Below the pieces are notes generated by a model. That model did not search any database. It saw nothing but the letters and a program-made list of their open reading frames with translations, and was not told where the DNA came from. From positions 1 through 24,316 of the IMG/VR virus record IMGVR_UViG_3300042905_005541: a stretch of DNA of 24,316 nt; one strand, written 5' to 3'. How positions within the stretch are numbered: the first letter of the stretch is position 1; each line of letters starts with the position of its first letter. The stretch comes from a virus. The translations under genes were made by a program, and so were the position numbers. This document shows positions 1 through 7,220 of this stretch, piece after piece.

Positions 1-369
1 TTAACTTCATACCTCAACGATAAAGTATTAGTAGATAATCCAGTGCCAATAGGTCAAGTATCTGTAAAGACAACTTTAGAAGAAGTTTCAGCAGTAGTCA
101 CAGATGCGGAAGTTTTGGCACTAGCTGAAAGTCCAGTCTATTTAAGGATATTAGATGCTATTACCCAAAATCGACCTGATTGGATTGTTGGAAATCTGAC
201 CACTTTAAAACGTGGTGGCAAACTAACCCAAGCAAGTTTTGATGCCATCATAGCCTTACTTCAAAGAACTCAATTAGATCCTAGCTATCAAGAGCAAATA
301 TTGATAAGCCCTGCCGAGTTGGCAGGATATGGGGTTATTTTAGTTAGTGATGTTGAGGAGTTGATTTAG
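1..369 (+). CDS. Phage protein of unknown function, 5' end cut by window edge
   Basis: The frame is open from base 1 and ends at the stop at 367-369. A GTG at 43 is the first possible start inside the window, but the residues before it (LTSYLNDK, then VLVDNPVP) match those of the partial gene at 24215, so the real start lies outside the window. The visible part is 122 residues, acidic to neutral, with no membrane segment. It has the look of a small cyanophage protein family with a conserved N-terminal (E)LTxYLND motif and a C-terminal SPAELAGYG-type segment. I do not know its function. It is followed 6 bp later by the SWIM protein gene, so the two are probably cotranscribed. Confidence 0.7.
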   Translation, partial: LTSYLNDKVLVDNPVPIGQVSVKTTLEEVSAVVTDAEVLALAESPVYLRILDAITQNRPDWIVGNLTTLKRGGKLTQASFDAIIALLQRTQLDPSYQEQILISPAELAGYGVILVSDVEELI

Positions 370-375
370 TTTACT

Positions 376-1155
376 ATGTCTAGATATAGTCAACACGCCA
401 GAAATTTGTATTATTCTTATCCTCGCAGAATTGAGAAGGGAATTTCTGATCATACTGTTGTGCGTATTGGTGATAAAAAATGGCGTGTTTTGCCTATTTT
501 AAGCCGTACTCCTTACAGCCGCTTTCAGGGTTGGGTTGTTGAGGCTAAAAAGTTTCCTCCTGACACTTCTGATTTTGGCAAGATTTGTTACCCTGGGAAA
601 GATAGAGTTCAGCCTAGAGAAATTAAATGTAGTTGTCCTGATGCTACTGCTACTGAAGATTACGGAAGGGATTGGACATTTTCAAGGGCGGGGTTATTTT
701 ATCCTTGTAAACATATTATTGCTGTTTTAATTAAAGAGAAAGTTGATTTTATAGAAAATACTTTAGCTAATTATAATAAAGATAGAAATGATGATTGTTT
801 CGTTTGTCCGCCTGGGGCTTTTTGTGGTGAGGTTGGTGATCTTCCCAATTATGGAGATTTTTCCCCTTGTACCAGACTAAAAATTTCTTTTAATACTGTT
901 CATCGGAACAATTTTACTGACGAGATTGTTACTTTAACTCATACTGCTTATGTGTATGCTCCAATTCAATCTATTTCTGTTAGTCTATCTGGTCGAGTTG
1001 TTACTCGTGCTTATGGTCAACAATATTATTTAGGTTATGATTTTTGTAATAACTCTTTTGGTAATTCTGACACTCACGGCGGTGGTGCCTCATATACATT
1101 TATATCATCTAGTTATATTATAGAAGAAGGTTACCCTCCTGATGATTGGTATTAA
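376..1155 (+). CDS. SWIM zinc-finger protein
   Basis: A protein of 259 residues with a SWIM-type zinc-binding motif CxCx23CxH: Cys85, Cys87, Cys111 and His113. SWIM domains bind DNA or protein and occur in cyanobacterial phage and plasmid proteins whose roles are mostly unknown. After the SWIM motif there is a second Cys cluster (DDCFVCPP and FCGE, about residues 139-150) and then a Ser/Thr/Tyr-rich region ending in a Gly-Gly-Gly and acidic tail, suggesting a separate beta-rich C-terminal domain. It sits in the late, structural strand, 6 bp after the preceding gene. A second, unrelated-length SWIM protein is encoded at 11923-12336. Structural versus DNA-binding role cannot be decided here. 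Confidence 0.75.
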   Translation: MSRYSQHARNLYYSYPRRIEKGISDHTVVRIGDKKWRVLPILSRTPYSRFQGWVVEAKKFPPDTSDFGKICYPGKDRVQPREIKCSCPDATATEDYGRDWTFSRAGLFYPCKHIIAVLIKEKVDFIENTLANYNKDRNDDCFVCPPGAFCGEVGDLPNYGDFSPCTRLKISFNTVHRNNFTDEIVTLTHTAYVYAPIQSISVSLSGRVVTRAYGQQYYLGYDFCNNSFGNSDTHGGGASYTFISSSYIIEEGYPPDDWY

Positions 1156-1177
1156 TTAGTTTTATTGGTAGGTATTT

Positions 1178-1339
1178 ATGGCTTGTGGGAAGAATCAGGA
1201 CAAAGGCAAGATGTCAGAGAAGCAGCGCGCTGCTATTTCTAAAGCTGCTACTGGCAAGAAAAAAACAGCCGAACAGAAAAAGAAGATATCTGACGGCATG
1301 AAAAATAGTGATTGTGTTAAAAAAAAGAAGAAGAAATAA
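1178..1339 (+). CDS. Small Lys-rich protein with NUMOD3-like repeats
   Basis: A 53-residue ORF opened by ATG at 1178, with a weak GGTAGG upstream, ending in TAA at 1337-1339. It contains two copies of a pattern close to NUMOD3, the short DNA-binding module found in GIY-YIG and HNH homing endonucleases: KMSEKQRAAISKAATGKK and then KTAEQKKKISDGMKN. It ends in a run of six lysines. No nuclease domain is attached, so it may be a free DNA-binding peptide or a virion or packaging accessory. Its stop codon abuts the stop codon of the convergent small-terminase-like gene with no spacer. Confidence 0.6.
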   Translation: MACGKNQDKGKMSEKQRAAISKAATGKKKTAEQKKKISDGMKNSDCVKKKKKK

Positions 1340-1675
1340 TTATTCCTTTTCTGGTAAATAAATTTTAATTTCTGCTTTGTTATTGTTTTCTTCGGCTTTA
1401 TCTTTTTCTCTCCATCCTGCTTGACATTTTAGGTAAAAGAATATAGCCGCGGGTTCTCCTTTTTCAATTAAATCAAACAATTTTTCTGATACTTTTAATT
1501 TAGCTTTTGCTCGTCCGGCGTTATATGCTTCGCGTGCTTTTTCGTTGTCTGCGAGTCGTCTGTCTAATGTTCTGGGACTTGTGCCTATTAAATAGGAAAT
1601 ATCATCAAGATTTAATCCTAATCCTGCGGCTTTTTCAATTAAAGTAATTTGTTCATCTGTTAAAATAATAGTCAT
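1340..1675 (-). CDS. Terminase small subunit-like HTH protein
   Basis: A protein of 111 residues. The N-terminal part has a helix-turn-helix segment (LNLDDISYLIGTSPRTLDRR, about residues 21-40). The C-terminal part has the pattern AxxEGRAKAKxxVxxxLxxxxxxGxPAAIFFYLKxxAGWREKDK, typical of phage small terminases, which recognise packaging sites on DNA. Oddly it lies on the - strand inside a + strand structural block. It converges with the NUMOD3-like gene (adjacent stops) and diverges from the next gene with only 17 bp between the two ATGs. It is also far from the large terminase gene in this linear layout, though only a few kilobases away if the ends join. A general HTH regulator is the alternative. 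Confidence 0.65.
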   Translation of the reverse strand: MTIILTDEQITLIEKAAGLGLNLDDISYLIGTSPRTLDRRLADNEKAREAYNAGRAKAKLKVSEKLFDLIEKGEPAAIFFYLKCQAGWREKDKAEENNNKAEIKIYLPEKE

Positions 1676-1692
1676 GTTTAAATAAAAATATT

Positions 1693-2040
1693 ATGGCTTT
1701 TACCAATGCTCAAAAATCTAAAGCTATAGGGCATCTTGGTTATACTGTTGATTCTTGGTCTTTGGGTTACATTGGCGGTAAGTTAGATGCGATCGCTAAT
1801 TTATCTGTTGATAGTGAGACTAGAGTTGGTGCAATTATTACTCAGTTAGATACGCTAGAAACACAATTAAATTCTAGCACTGCTTCTAACGCTGGCATTC
1901 AGGTTAAGCCAGATGGTACGGTGTTTTTTCAAGGTCAAATTATATCTGAGATTAATAATCAGTATAATTATTGGAAGAATAAACTTTCTATAGCTTTGGG
2001 TGTTTCTACGTTTTCTAGTTCTCGCGTTGTTCGTTCTTGA
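1693..2040 (+). CDS. Phage structural-region protein, unknown function
   Basis: A protein of 115 residues. The middle (about residues 25-65) is predicted helical, with the segment DTLETQLNSSTASNAGIQVK and then a short beta-like stretch VKPDGTVFFQGQ, and it ends in ITSFSSSRVVRS-like Ser-rich residues. The length, position just before the portal gene and helix-then-VxF-(F/L)xG layout resemble small head-completion or connector-type proteins, but no diagnostic motif is visible, so this is only a positional guess. The ATG is 17 bp from the divergent small-terminase-like ATG, leaving no room for its own promoter in the gap. Confidence 0.55.
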   Translation: MAFTNAQKSKAIGHLGYTVDSWSLGYIGGKLDAIANLSVDSETRVGAIITQLDTLETQLNSSTASNAGIQVKPDGTVFFQGQIISEINNQYNYWKNKLSIALGVSTFSSSRVVRS

Positions 2041-2093
2041 TTCAGTGATGTGATTTTAATTAGTGAGCGATCGCTAAATTTTAGGAGGTAGTT

Positions 2094-2384
2094 ATGCGTA
2101 AGTCTGCTAAGTATTATAATTCTAATCCTAAAGCTAAGGCTAAAAAGGATGCTTACAACAAGGAGTTTAATAAAAAGTCTGATCAAGTAAAAAAAAGAAC
2201 TGAATTAAATAAAATTAATCGTGATAACGGTACGTATGGCAACGGTGATAAAATGGATATGAGTCATACTAAGGAGGGAATAAAACCGAAACCACAATCA
2301 GAGAATCGTGGCAGTTCTAAAGATATGCCTGGTGATAAACGCTCGCGTGGAAAGAAGTCTGCAAGCAAAAAGAAAAAGCTGTGA
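2094..2384 (+). CDS. Conserved small basic cyanophage protein
   Basis: A 96-residue protein very rich in Lys, Arg, Asn and Ser. It starts at an ATG with an excellent ribosome binding site (TAGGAGGTAGTT just upstream). The segment NKINRDNGTYGNGDKMDMSH, followed by a basic tail with NRGSSKD and RSRGKKSAS, resembles a widespread small protein of cyanophages and other aquatic phages with the core TYGNGDG(K)D(x)SH. Its function is not known to me. The charge suggests DNA contact or a packaged internal protein. It is the last gene before a 234-bp gap that separates it from the portal gene. Confidence 0.65.
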   Translation: MRKSAKYYNSNPKAKAKKDAYNKEFNKKSDQVKKRTELNKINRDNGTYGNGDKMDMSHTKEGIKPKPQSENRGSSKDMPGDKRSRGKKSASKKKKL

Positions 2385-2618
2385 TGTGATTACTTTATCT
2401 TGTTGTGTGATCGCTCTTTAGAATTTCACGCTTTAGAATTTCGCGCAACACAAAATAATAATGTAAATTATAATAAAATAAATAATATAGAATATAATAA
2501 TACAGGATACAAGAGAACAAAGCGCACATTATAACACAATTGATAAGCCCCTATACCCCCATTTATAGTTTTTCTTATGTCGAAGTTACACACACAAAAT
2601 TTTTGATTTTTAGCAATT
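2385..2618. other. AT-rich gap before portal gene with a 15-bp tandem duplication
   Basis: No gene is visible. Two adjacent copies of CTTTAGAATTTC(A/G)CG lie at 2416-2430 and 2431-2445. Downstream is a very AT-rich stretch (about 2455-2510) that could hold a promoter for the portal operon, although no clear -35/-10 pair stands out. Confidence 0.5.
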
Positions 2619-4058
2619 ATGGAAAGTATCAATCATGACAATTCTGTTAGCAGCCTTCATCCTGATTATATTGACAGTATTAGCTTATGGGATTATTTGG
2701 ATGATTTATATTATGGATCAGACAGATGGCTTGAATTAGCAAAAACAGGGTTTAAACCTACTGACAAAACTGCTTTGTATCTTCCCCGCCATGCTGCGGA
2801 ATCGTTTGAGAATTGGCAGAGTAGGATTAATCAAAGTTGCTATGATGATTTATTTGCTAAGGCTATTAGACAATTTGTAGGTTTGATATTTAAGAATGAT
2901 GTTAATTTTACTTCTGATAGTGAGTTTATTTCTCATTACGAGAATTTGGATAATCATGGTGTTAATGGAGATGTATTTTTTAGACAAGTTGCTTTAATGG
3001 CGATGCGTTTGGGTCATTGTTTTATATTTATTGATTTACCTGTTATTAATGCTAAAAATTATCAAGAATACTCAGAATTATCACCTCGTCCTTACTGGTC
3101 TTTGATTTCCCCGCAAAATTTAATTAATTGGGAGTGTGAATTTATTGATAATAAATTAGTTTTCACTTTGGCAGTTATTAAAGAAGAAATTTATACAAGA
3201 GCTGGTGACTTTGGTTATCAGAAAATTAATCAATATCGGGTTTATCGTCCTGGGTCTTATTTTATTTATAGAGAGGTTGATAATAAAGCTGAAAATAAGA
3301 CTGATAACAAAACTGATAACAAGTTTGTTTTATATTCTTCTGGTGATTTTATTTCTGAATACGCTTATGTTCCCATTGTTCCTGTATTTGGCGGTTCTCG
3401 TTTGGATGATTGCGTTAGCGTTCCACCACTTAGGGGTTTAGCTGATAAGAATAGAGTTCTTTATCAACTAACGTCTGATCACAATCGCAAGGTTTCGCTA
3501 TGTTGTCAGCCGGTGCCAGTTTTAAAGGATTCTATGAGGGGTGATGAGCCTTTGGAAATTGGACCGAATAGTTTTATTAACCTTCGTGATCCTAATGGCA
3601 GTTTTCAATGGGTTGAGCCGTTAGCACTTAGTTTAGAGCAAAGTCGGAAGGATTTAGATGATTTGAGAGACAGTATTAGCAATGATGCTGCGAAATTTTT
3701 AACTTCACCGTCTGATCGTCAAACCAGTGCGGCGACTTATTTGTTAGCTTCTCCAGTAGAGGCTAGTTTAGCGAGTTTTACTGCTAATTTTTCAGATGGC
3801 ATTAATCAGGCGATTGCTATTCATAATCAGATGATTAATTGTGATTGTGAGGTTAAAATTGTTCTTGATACTAAATTAATACCCGCTTCTGACGTTCCGA
3901 ACAAGGAACAAATTGCAATTTCGCTGCGCGGTTTATTTACTGATGGTATTATTGGTAGAGCAACTGTATTAAAGGCGCTTGAGAAATTAGATTTATTTGG
4001 CAAAGATTTTGATTTAGAACAGGAATTAATTACAGATGACAGATACATTAAACTCTAG
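2619..4058 (+). CDS. Portal protein
   Basis: A protein of 479 residues, the usual length for portal proteins of siphovirus- or podovirus-like phages. Recognisable segments include YLPRHAAESFENWQSRINQS near residues 54-73, followed by a helical KAIRQFVGLIFKNDV segment, as in DUF4055-type portals, then a central beta-rich clip-like region and a C-terminal region with LASPVEASLASF and repeated helices. The portal forms the dodecameric ring at one head vertex through which DNA is packaged. A short low-complexity insertion of DNKxENKTDNKTDN repeats occurs around residues 218-231. The following scaffold gene overlaps its last 23 bp, so the two are translationally coupled. There is no good ribosome binding site before the ATG. 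Confidence 0.82.
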   Translation: MESINHDNSVSSLHPDYIDSISLWDYLDDLYYGSDRWLELAKTGFKPTDKTALYLPRHAAESFENWQSRINQSCYDDLFAKAIRQFVGLIFKNDVNFTSDSEFISHYENLDNHGVNGDVFFRQVALMAMRLGHCFIFIDLPVINAKNYQEYSELSPRPYWSLISPQNLINWECEFIDNKLVFTLAVIKEEIYTRAGDFGYQKINQYRVYRPGSYFIYREVDNKAENKTDNKTDNKFVLYSSGDFISEYAYVPIVPVFGGSRLDDCVSVPPLRGLADKNRVLYQLTSDHNRKVSLCCQPVPVLKDSMRGDEPLEIGPNSFINLRDPNGSFQWVEPLALSLEQSRKDLDDLRDSISNDAAKFLTSPSDRQTSAATYLLASPVEASLASFTANFSDGINQAIAIHNQMINCDCEVKIVLDTKLIPASDVPNKEQIAISLRGLFTDGIIGRATVLKALEKLDLFGKDFDLEQELITDDRYIKL

Positions 4059-4644
4059 TGATGATAATTTACCCCCTTCTACACCATTGGGTGATACTGG
4101 GTTGGAGGCACTCAGAAAAGAGCGCGAGGAACGGAAAAAATTAGAACAGCAATTGAAGGAATTAAAGGGTAAAGCTGAAGCTGGTGATATTTTAGCAGGG
4201 GAGATTCAGGAGTATAAAACTAAGCTACAAATTAAGGAGGAAGAACATACTCAGAGCTTGGACCAATTAAGGGGGGAGAAATTAGCACTTGAGAAGATTA
4301 TTACATCTTCAAAAATTGAATCTGAGTTTTTAAAAACTGCGGGGGAAATTCAGTTAAATTCTAAATATCAGGGTTTATTGCTTAATGGTCACAAGCATGA
4401 ATTTACTGTAGTTGATGGGGTGGTTAAAACTGTTGATGGCAAGACTGTGAAGGAGTGGCTAGAAAATCAGCGATCGCAATATCCTGAATTGTTTGATGCC
4501 CCAAAAACTTCTGGCTCTGGTATTGGTGGTAGTCGTTCTAATTCTTCAGGTGGTCGTCGGACTGTAATTGATTCTTCCAATAATCAACAGTTTCTTGACA
4601 ATTTGGATGGAATTATTGACGGTTCGGTGTCTGTTGAGCGATAA
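4036..4644 (+). CDS. Capsid scaffolding protein
   Basis: A protein of 202 residues, highly charged, with a long coiled coil (about residues 24-95, KEREERKKLEQQLKELKGKA onward) and a Gly/Ser-rich linker near residue 160, then a C-terminal segment DSSNNQQFLDNLDGIIDG. This is the classic build of a head scaffolding (GP20-like) protein. It overlaps the end of the portal gene and precedes the coat gene, which is the normal portal-scaffold-coat order. No protease domain or separate protease gene is visible, so the scaffold may exit intact as in P22. Confidence 0.8.
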   Translation: MTDTLNSSDDNLPPSTPLGDTGLEALRKEREERKKLEQQLKELKGKAEAGDILAGEIQEYKTKLQIKEEEHTQSLDQLRGEKLALEKIITSSKIESEFLKTAGEIQLNSKYQGLLLNGHKHEFTVVDGVVKTVDGKTVKEWLENQRSQYPELFDAPKTSGSGIGGSRSNSSGGRRTVIDSSNNQQFLDNLDGIIDGSVSVER

Positions 4645-4708
4645 TATTTTTGCAGCGGTTGCACCTTTTCCGCTACTCCTGCAATATATTTGAAAATTAT
4701 ATTTATTG

Positions 4709-4740
4709 GTGGCATTTCTCCTTAGACGTGCCACTTTATT
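4709..4740 (+). terminator. Possible terminator after scaffold gene
   Basis: Inverted repeat GTGGCA (4709-4714) and TGCCAC (4729-4734) with a 14-nt loop, followed by TTTATTATTT. The stem is short, so it may only attenuate readthrough from the portal-scaffold transcript. Confidence 0.4.
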
Positions 4741-4742
4741 AT

Positions 4743-4770
4743 TTGACGCTAAATAAAAATAGTTTATACT
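4743..4770 (+). promoter_or_regulatory. Promoter for the coat gene
   Basis: TTGACG (4743-4748) and TATACT (4765-4770) are separated by 16 bp, a good sigma70-type match. It would start transcription near 4777, giving the coat mRNA a leader of about 57 nt that includes a GC-rich potential stem between GTGCGA (4783-4788) and TTGCAC (4808-4813). A dedicated promoter fits the need for many copies of coat protein. Confidence 0.6.
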
Positions 4771-4833
4771 TAGATTGCTAAGGTGCGATACCTGGCGGCG
4801 CGATGCCTTGCACACTTTTTAAGATTTTGAACA

Positions 4834-6000
4834 ATGGCAAATACTATTAACTCTCTCTTAGTTGATCGGATTTATGCAATGGGGCTAAAGGCTCTACGTC
4901 GCCAAACTGCATTACTTCGTTACGTGACAACTTACGAGAAGGAGGTAATGGATAACAGTTTTAGGGGTGATACTGTTGTTGTTCCAATTCCTTCTCAACG
5001 GTCTGATTCTGATGTTACTGATGTAGTACCATCGAATACTCCACCTGCCCCTTCTGACATTACTCCTCGTTATGCTTCTGTTACCTTGAGCAATTGGAAA
5101 AAGGTAAACTTTGCATTAACAGACTTTGAGGTTTCTAAACTTTCTGCGGGTACGATGTCTGATGAGTTTAGCGGTGCTATTGATGTTCTTGCTGGGAATA
5201 TTATTCGGTCCGTGATGGCGAATTACACTGGGATTTACCAGTACGCGGGTACTGCTGGCACTACTCCTTTTGCATCTTCTACAGCTTCTGCCGCTAGTGC
5301 TAGAAAGTTACTCAATATTTCCGGTGCGCCTATGGAAAATCGTGCCATGGTTTTAAATTTTGACGCTGACGCTAACGCTATTGGTTTATCTCTTTTCCAG
5401 CAATATTTGCAAAAGGGTGATACTGAGACTTTAAAGGAAGGCACTATTAAACGTGCTTTGGGCTTTGATTGGGCTGTGGATGGATATTTACCAACTTTCA
5501 CTGGTGGCACACTTTCTAACGGAACTTCTAAAGCCGCTTTGGTTAACGGCGCGGCTACGGTTGGGGTTTCTACTATAAATATTGATTCTGGTACTTTAAC
5601 CGGAACTTTAGTAGTTGGTGATTTATTTACTGTGGCGGGTGACACTCAACAGTATGTTTGTACTATTGCCAGGACTGCATCTAGTAACGCTATTGCTGGT
5701 TTGACTTTTTCTCCCGCTGCTAAAGTTGCATGGGCCGATAATGCTGTGATCACGTTTGTGGCTTCTCATGATGTTGCTGGCTTGGCACTTCATCGGCAAG
5801 CGCTCGCTTTTGCTTCTAAACCTTTGGATGATGTGACTTTAGAGGGCGGTTCTCAGATTCGCCAAATACCTGATCCTGTTTCTGGCTTAACTTTGTGCTT
5901 AGAAATTACTCGGCAGTATAAACAGACTGTCGCTGAGTTTTCTTGCTTGTGGGGTTCTACCCTTGCTCGTCCTGAATGTGCGGTTAGGATACTGGGGTAA
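4834..6000 (+). CDS. Major capsid protein, P22 coat-like
   Basis: A protein of 388 residues. The start MANTINSLLVDRIYAMGLKA, the early GDTVVVPIP segment, the later GTLVVGDLFTVAG plus QQYVCTIA and LTFSPA segments, and the region SHDVAGLALHRQALAFASKP, are the landmarks of the P22 coat protein family (HK97 fold). It assembles the icosahedral shell on the scaffold. It lies after the scaffold gene with its own promoter at 4743-4770. No strong ribosome binding site precedes the ATG (GATTTTGAACA), which is notable for a highly expressed gene. Confidence 0.87.
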   Translation: MANTINSLLVDRIYAMGLKALRRQTALLRYVTTYEKEVMDNSFRGDTVVVPIPSQRSDSDVTDVVPSNTPPAPSDITPRYASVTLSNWKKVNFALTDFEVSKLSAGTMSDEFSGAIDVLAGNIIRSVMANYTGIYQYAGTAGTTPFASSTASAASARKLLNISGAPMENRAMVLNFDADANAIGLSLFQQYLQKGDTETLKEGTIKRALGFDWAVDGYLPTFTGGTLSNGTSKAALVNGAATVGVSTINIDSGTLTGTLVVGDLFTVAGDTQQYVCTIARTASSNAIAGLTFSPAAKVAWADNAVITFVASHDVAGLALHRQALAFASKPLDDVTLEGGSQIRQIPDPVSGLTLCLEITRQYKQTVAEFSCLWGSTLARPECAVRILG

Positions 6001-6006
6001 TAAATT

Positions 6007-6213
6007 ATGGCTGCAATTTCAACTGTAAAAATTCAAGATGGGGACGATTACGCCATTATTAATGAGCGTGATTTTGATCCTGGGATTCATCAGATTTATG
6101 TTAAGAAATCCAAGAAATTCAAGAAAACTTTAGTTTCTGATCTTGTTTCTGGTGACGGTGATAGTAATGGTGATGGTGTGACTGATGTTGATGGTGTTAA
6201 TAATGAGGAATAA
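6007..6213 (+). CDS. Small post-capsid protein with acidic tail
   Basis: A 68-residue protein, 6 bp after the coat gene. The first half (VKIQDGDDYAIINERDFDPG and HQIY) matches a short family often found directly after phage coat genes, with a core of INExDFDPxxH. The second half is GDGDSNGDGVTDVDG, an Asp/Gly run resembling a dockerin or EF-hand calcium loop (DSNGDGVTDVD). A head-joining or decoration role is plausible from position; calcium binding is inferred from the loop only. Confidence 0.65.
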   Translation: MAAISTVKIQDGDDYAIINERDFDPGIHQIYVKKSKKFKKTLVSDLVSGDGDSNGDGVTDVDGVNNEE

Positions 6214-6214
6214 A

Positions 6215-6424
6215 ATGCAGTTTAATGATTCTCATTTGCAACTTATTTTGACTGTGATGGCGATCGCTTCAGGTTTTTATCGACTTTTTAAAATTGAGAC
6301 AACTATACATTCAAAAATTGATAAACTACAATCTGATTTTAATGTTTATGTTGTTCAGAATACTGGTGATTTAGCCTTAATTAGAAGAGATGTTTCTCGC
6401 GTTTTGGAAAAATTAGACAGTTGA
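6215..6424 (+). CDS. Small membrane-anchored coiled-coil protein
   Basis: A 69-residue protein. The start at 6215 is chosen because GAGGA lies 6 bp upstream; upstream in-frame starts would have poor sites. Residues about 8-26 (LQLILTVMAIASGFYRLFK) form one membrane segment, followed by a helical, heptad-like region to the end (IHSKIDKLQSDFNVY and LALIRRDVSRVLEKL). The layout recalls XhlA-type small lysis-associated proteins in mirror order. It could be a holin-like or other membrane accessory, but there is no endolysin nearby to support that. A HIP1 site lies within it (6260-6267). Confidence 0.55.
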   Translation: MQFNDSHLQLILTVMAIASGFYRLFKIETTIHSKIDKLQSDFNVYVVQNTGDLALIRRDVSRVLEKLDS

Positions 6425-6427
6425 TTT

Positions 6428-6700
6428 ATGGCTAAATTAAGTAAAAAGGATATGCCTTGTAATAAGCCGAAAGCTACACCTAGTCATTCTAAAAAATCTC
6501 ATGTCGTTAAGGCTTGCGATTCTGGAGTTGAAAAGATTATTAGATTTGGTGAACAGGGTGCAAAAACTGCGGGTAAACCTAAAAAGGGAGAGTCGGAAGC
6601 TACTAAAATGAAACGAAAATCTTTCAAAGCCCGTCATGCTAAAAATATTGCCAAAGGTAAAATGAGCGCGGCATATTGGGCGGATAAAGTTAAATGGTAA
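6428..6700 (+). CDS. Conserved basic phage protein with KSFKARH motif
   Basis: A 90-residue, Lys-rich protein with the segments MPCNKPK, VVKACDSGVEKIIRFGEQG, and KRKSFKARHAKNIAKGKMSA plus AAYWADKVKW. This combination (ACxxGxEKxIRFGxQG then KSFxARH) is seen in a small protein family of many aquatic phages; its function is unknown to me. It ends the + strand late block and is followed by a strong bidirectional terminator. Spacing to the previous gene is 3 bp, so it is in the same operon. Confidence 0.65.
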   Translation: MAKLSKKDMPCNKPKATPSHSKKSHVVKACDSGVEKIIRFGEQGAKTAGKPKKGESEATKMKRKSFKARHAKNIAKGKMSAAYWADKVKW

Positions 6701-6721
6701 CGTGGGTTTAGGGTATCTAAA

Positions 6722-6746
6722 AAAAAGAGGCTAAAGGCCTCTTTTT
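6722..6746. terminator. Bidirectional rho-independent terminator
   Basis: Perfect 10-bp inverted repeat AAAAAGAGGC and GCCTCTTTTT around a 5-nt loop, giving U-tails on both strands. It separates the + late genes from the - early operon, which converge here. A smaller GTGATG/CATCAC hairpin follows at 6750-6767. Confidence 0.85.
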
Positions 6747-6778
6747 AATGTGATGTATTTTCATCACACCTGATATTT

Positions 6779-7099
6779 TTAGTTTGGGAATGATAGTGAC
6801 AATTGGATTACTTTGGGGGTGTTGGTGATAGTGTATGCTCCTTTGCTGTCTAGATCAATTATTGCTTTTTGAACTTCGATAATTCTTAAATTCCATCTAT
6901 CTGCAAAATCCACTAAATTAATTTCGAGTTTTTTAGGGTCTGCATTTTCTGCCTTTTCAATTTCAATTGCAAGGTAGATGTAGCCTAGACCTTTAATTAT
7001 TCCTGATTCTTTTAAGGCTTTGATTGTCTTTTCATCAATCAGTAATTTGGCTTCGTTCTTGTTCTTTCCTACCGCTTCCTTATTTACTAATTCCAACAT
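6779..7099 (-). CDS. Hypothetical protein at the end of the early operon
   Basis: A protein of 106 residues. The ATG at 7099 is chosen over the upstream ATG because AGGAG lies 8 bp before it; the upstream reading would use that site as codons. The C-terminal half (LEINLVDFADRWNLRIIEVQKAIIDLDSKGAYTI) has the look of a winged-helix domain: helix, turn, helix and beta wing. The protein encoded at 16857-17195 shows a similar small pattern, DFxxxxNLxxxxxxxxLxxL followed by a short C-terminal segment, so both may belong to one group of small DNA-binding proteins. Function unknown. Confidence 0.6.
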   Translation of the reverse strand: MLELVNKEAVGKNKNEAKLLIDEKTIKALKESGIIKGLGYIYLAIEIEKAENADPKKLEINLVDFADRWNLRIIEVQKAIIDLDSKGAYTITNTPKVIQLSLSFPN

Positions 7100-7220
7100 T
7101 TTGATAACTCCTATCATGACTAGAATTAAATTTTTTTACCAACATTTCCCGGCGTAATTTTGGATACTGAGGAAGATTTAAAGATTTATATTCCCGTGCC
7201 AGTGCAATTAAATCAGGCAT
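7080..7220 (-). CDS. Small ORF of 46 residues overlapping both neighbours
   Basis: ATG at 7218-7220, TAA at 7080-7082. The ATG lies within the last codons of the upstream gene (AATGCCTGA) and is preceded by AGGAG with a 3-bp gap. The ORF runs 20 bp into the next gene. The predicted product begins MPDLIALAREYKSLNLPQYP and continues with KLRREMLVKKFNSSHDRSYQ, basic and helical. The nested start-stop overlaps on both sides and the strong ribosome binding site indicate a real, translationally coupled gene. No function is recognised. Confidence 0.6.
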   Translation of the reverse strand: MPDLIALAREYKSLNLPQYPKLRREMLVKKFNSSHDRSYQNVGISK

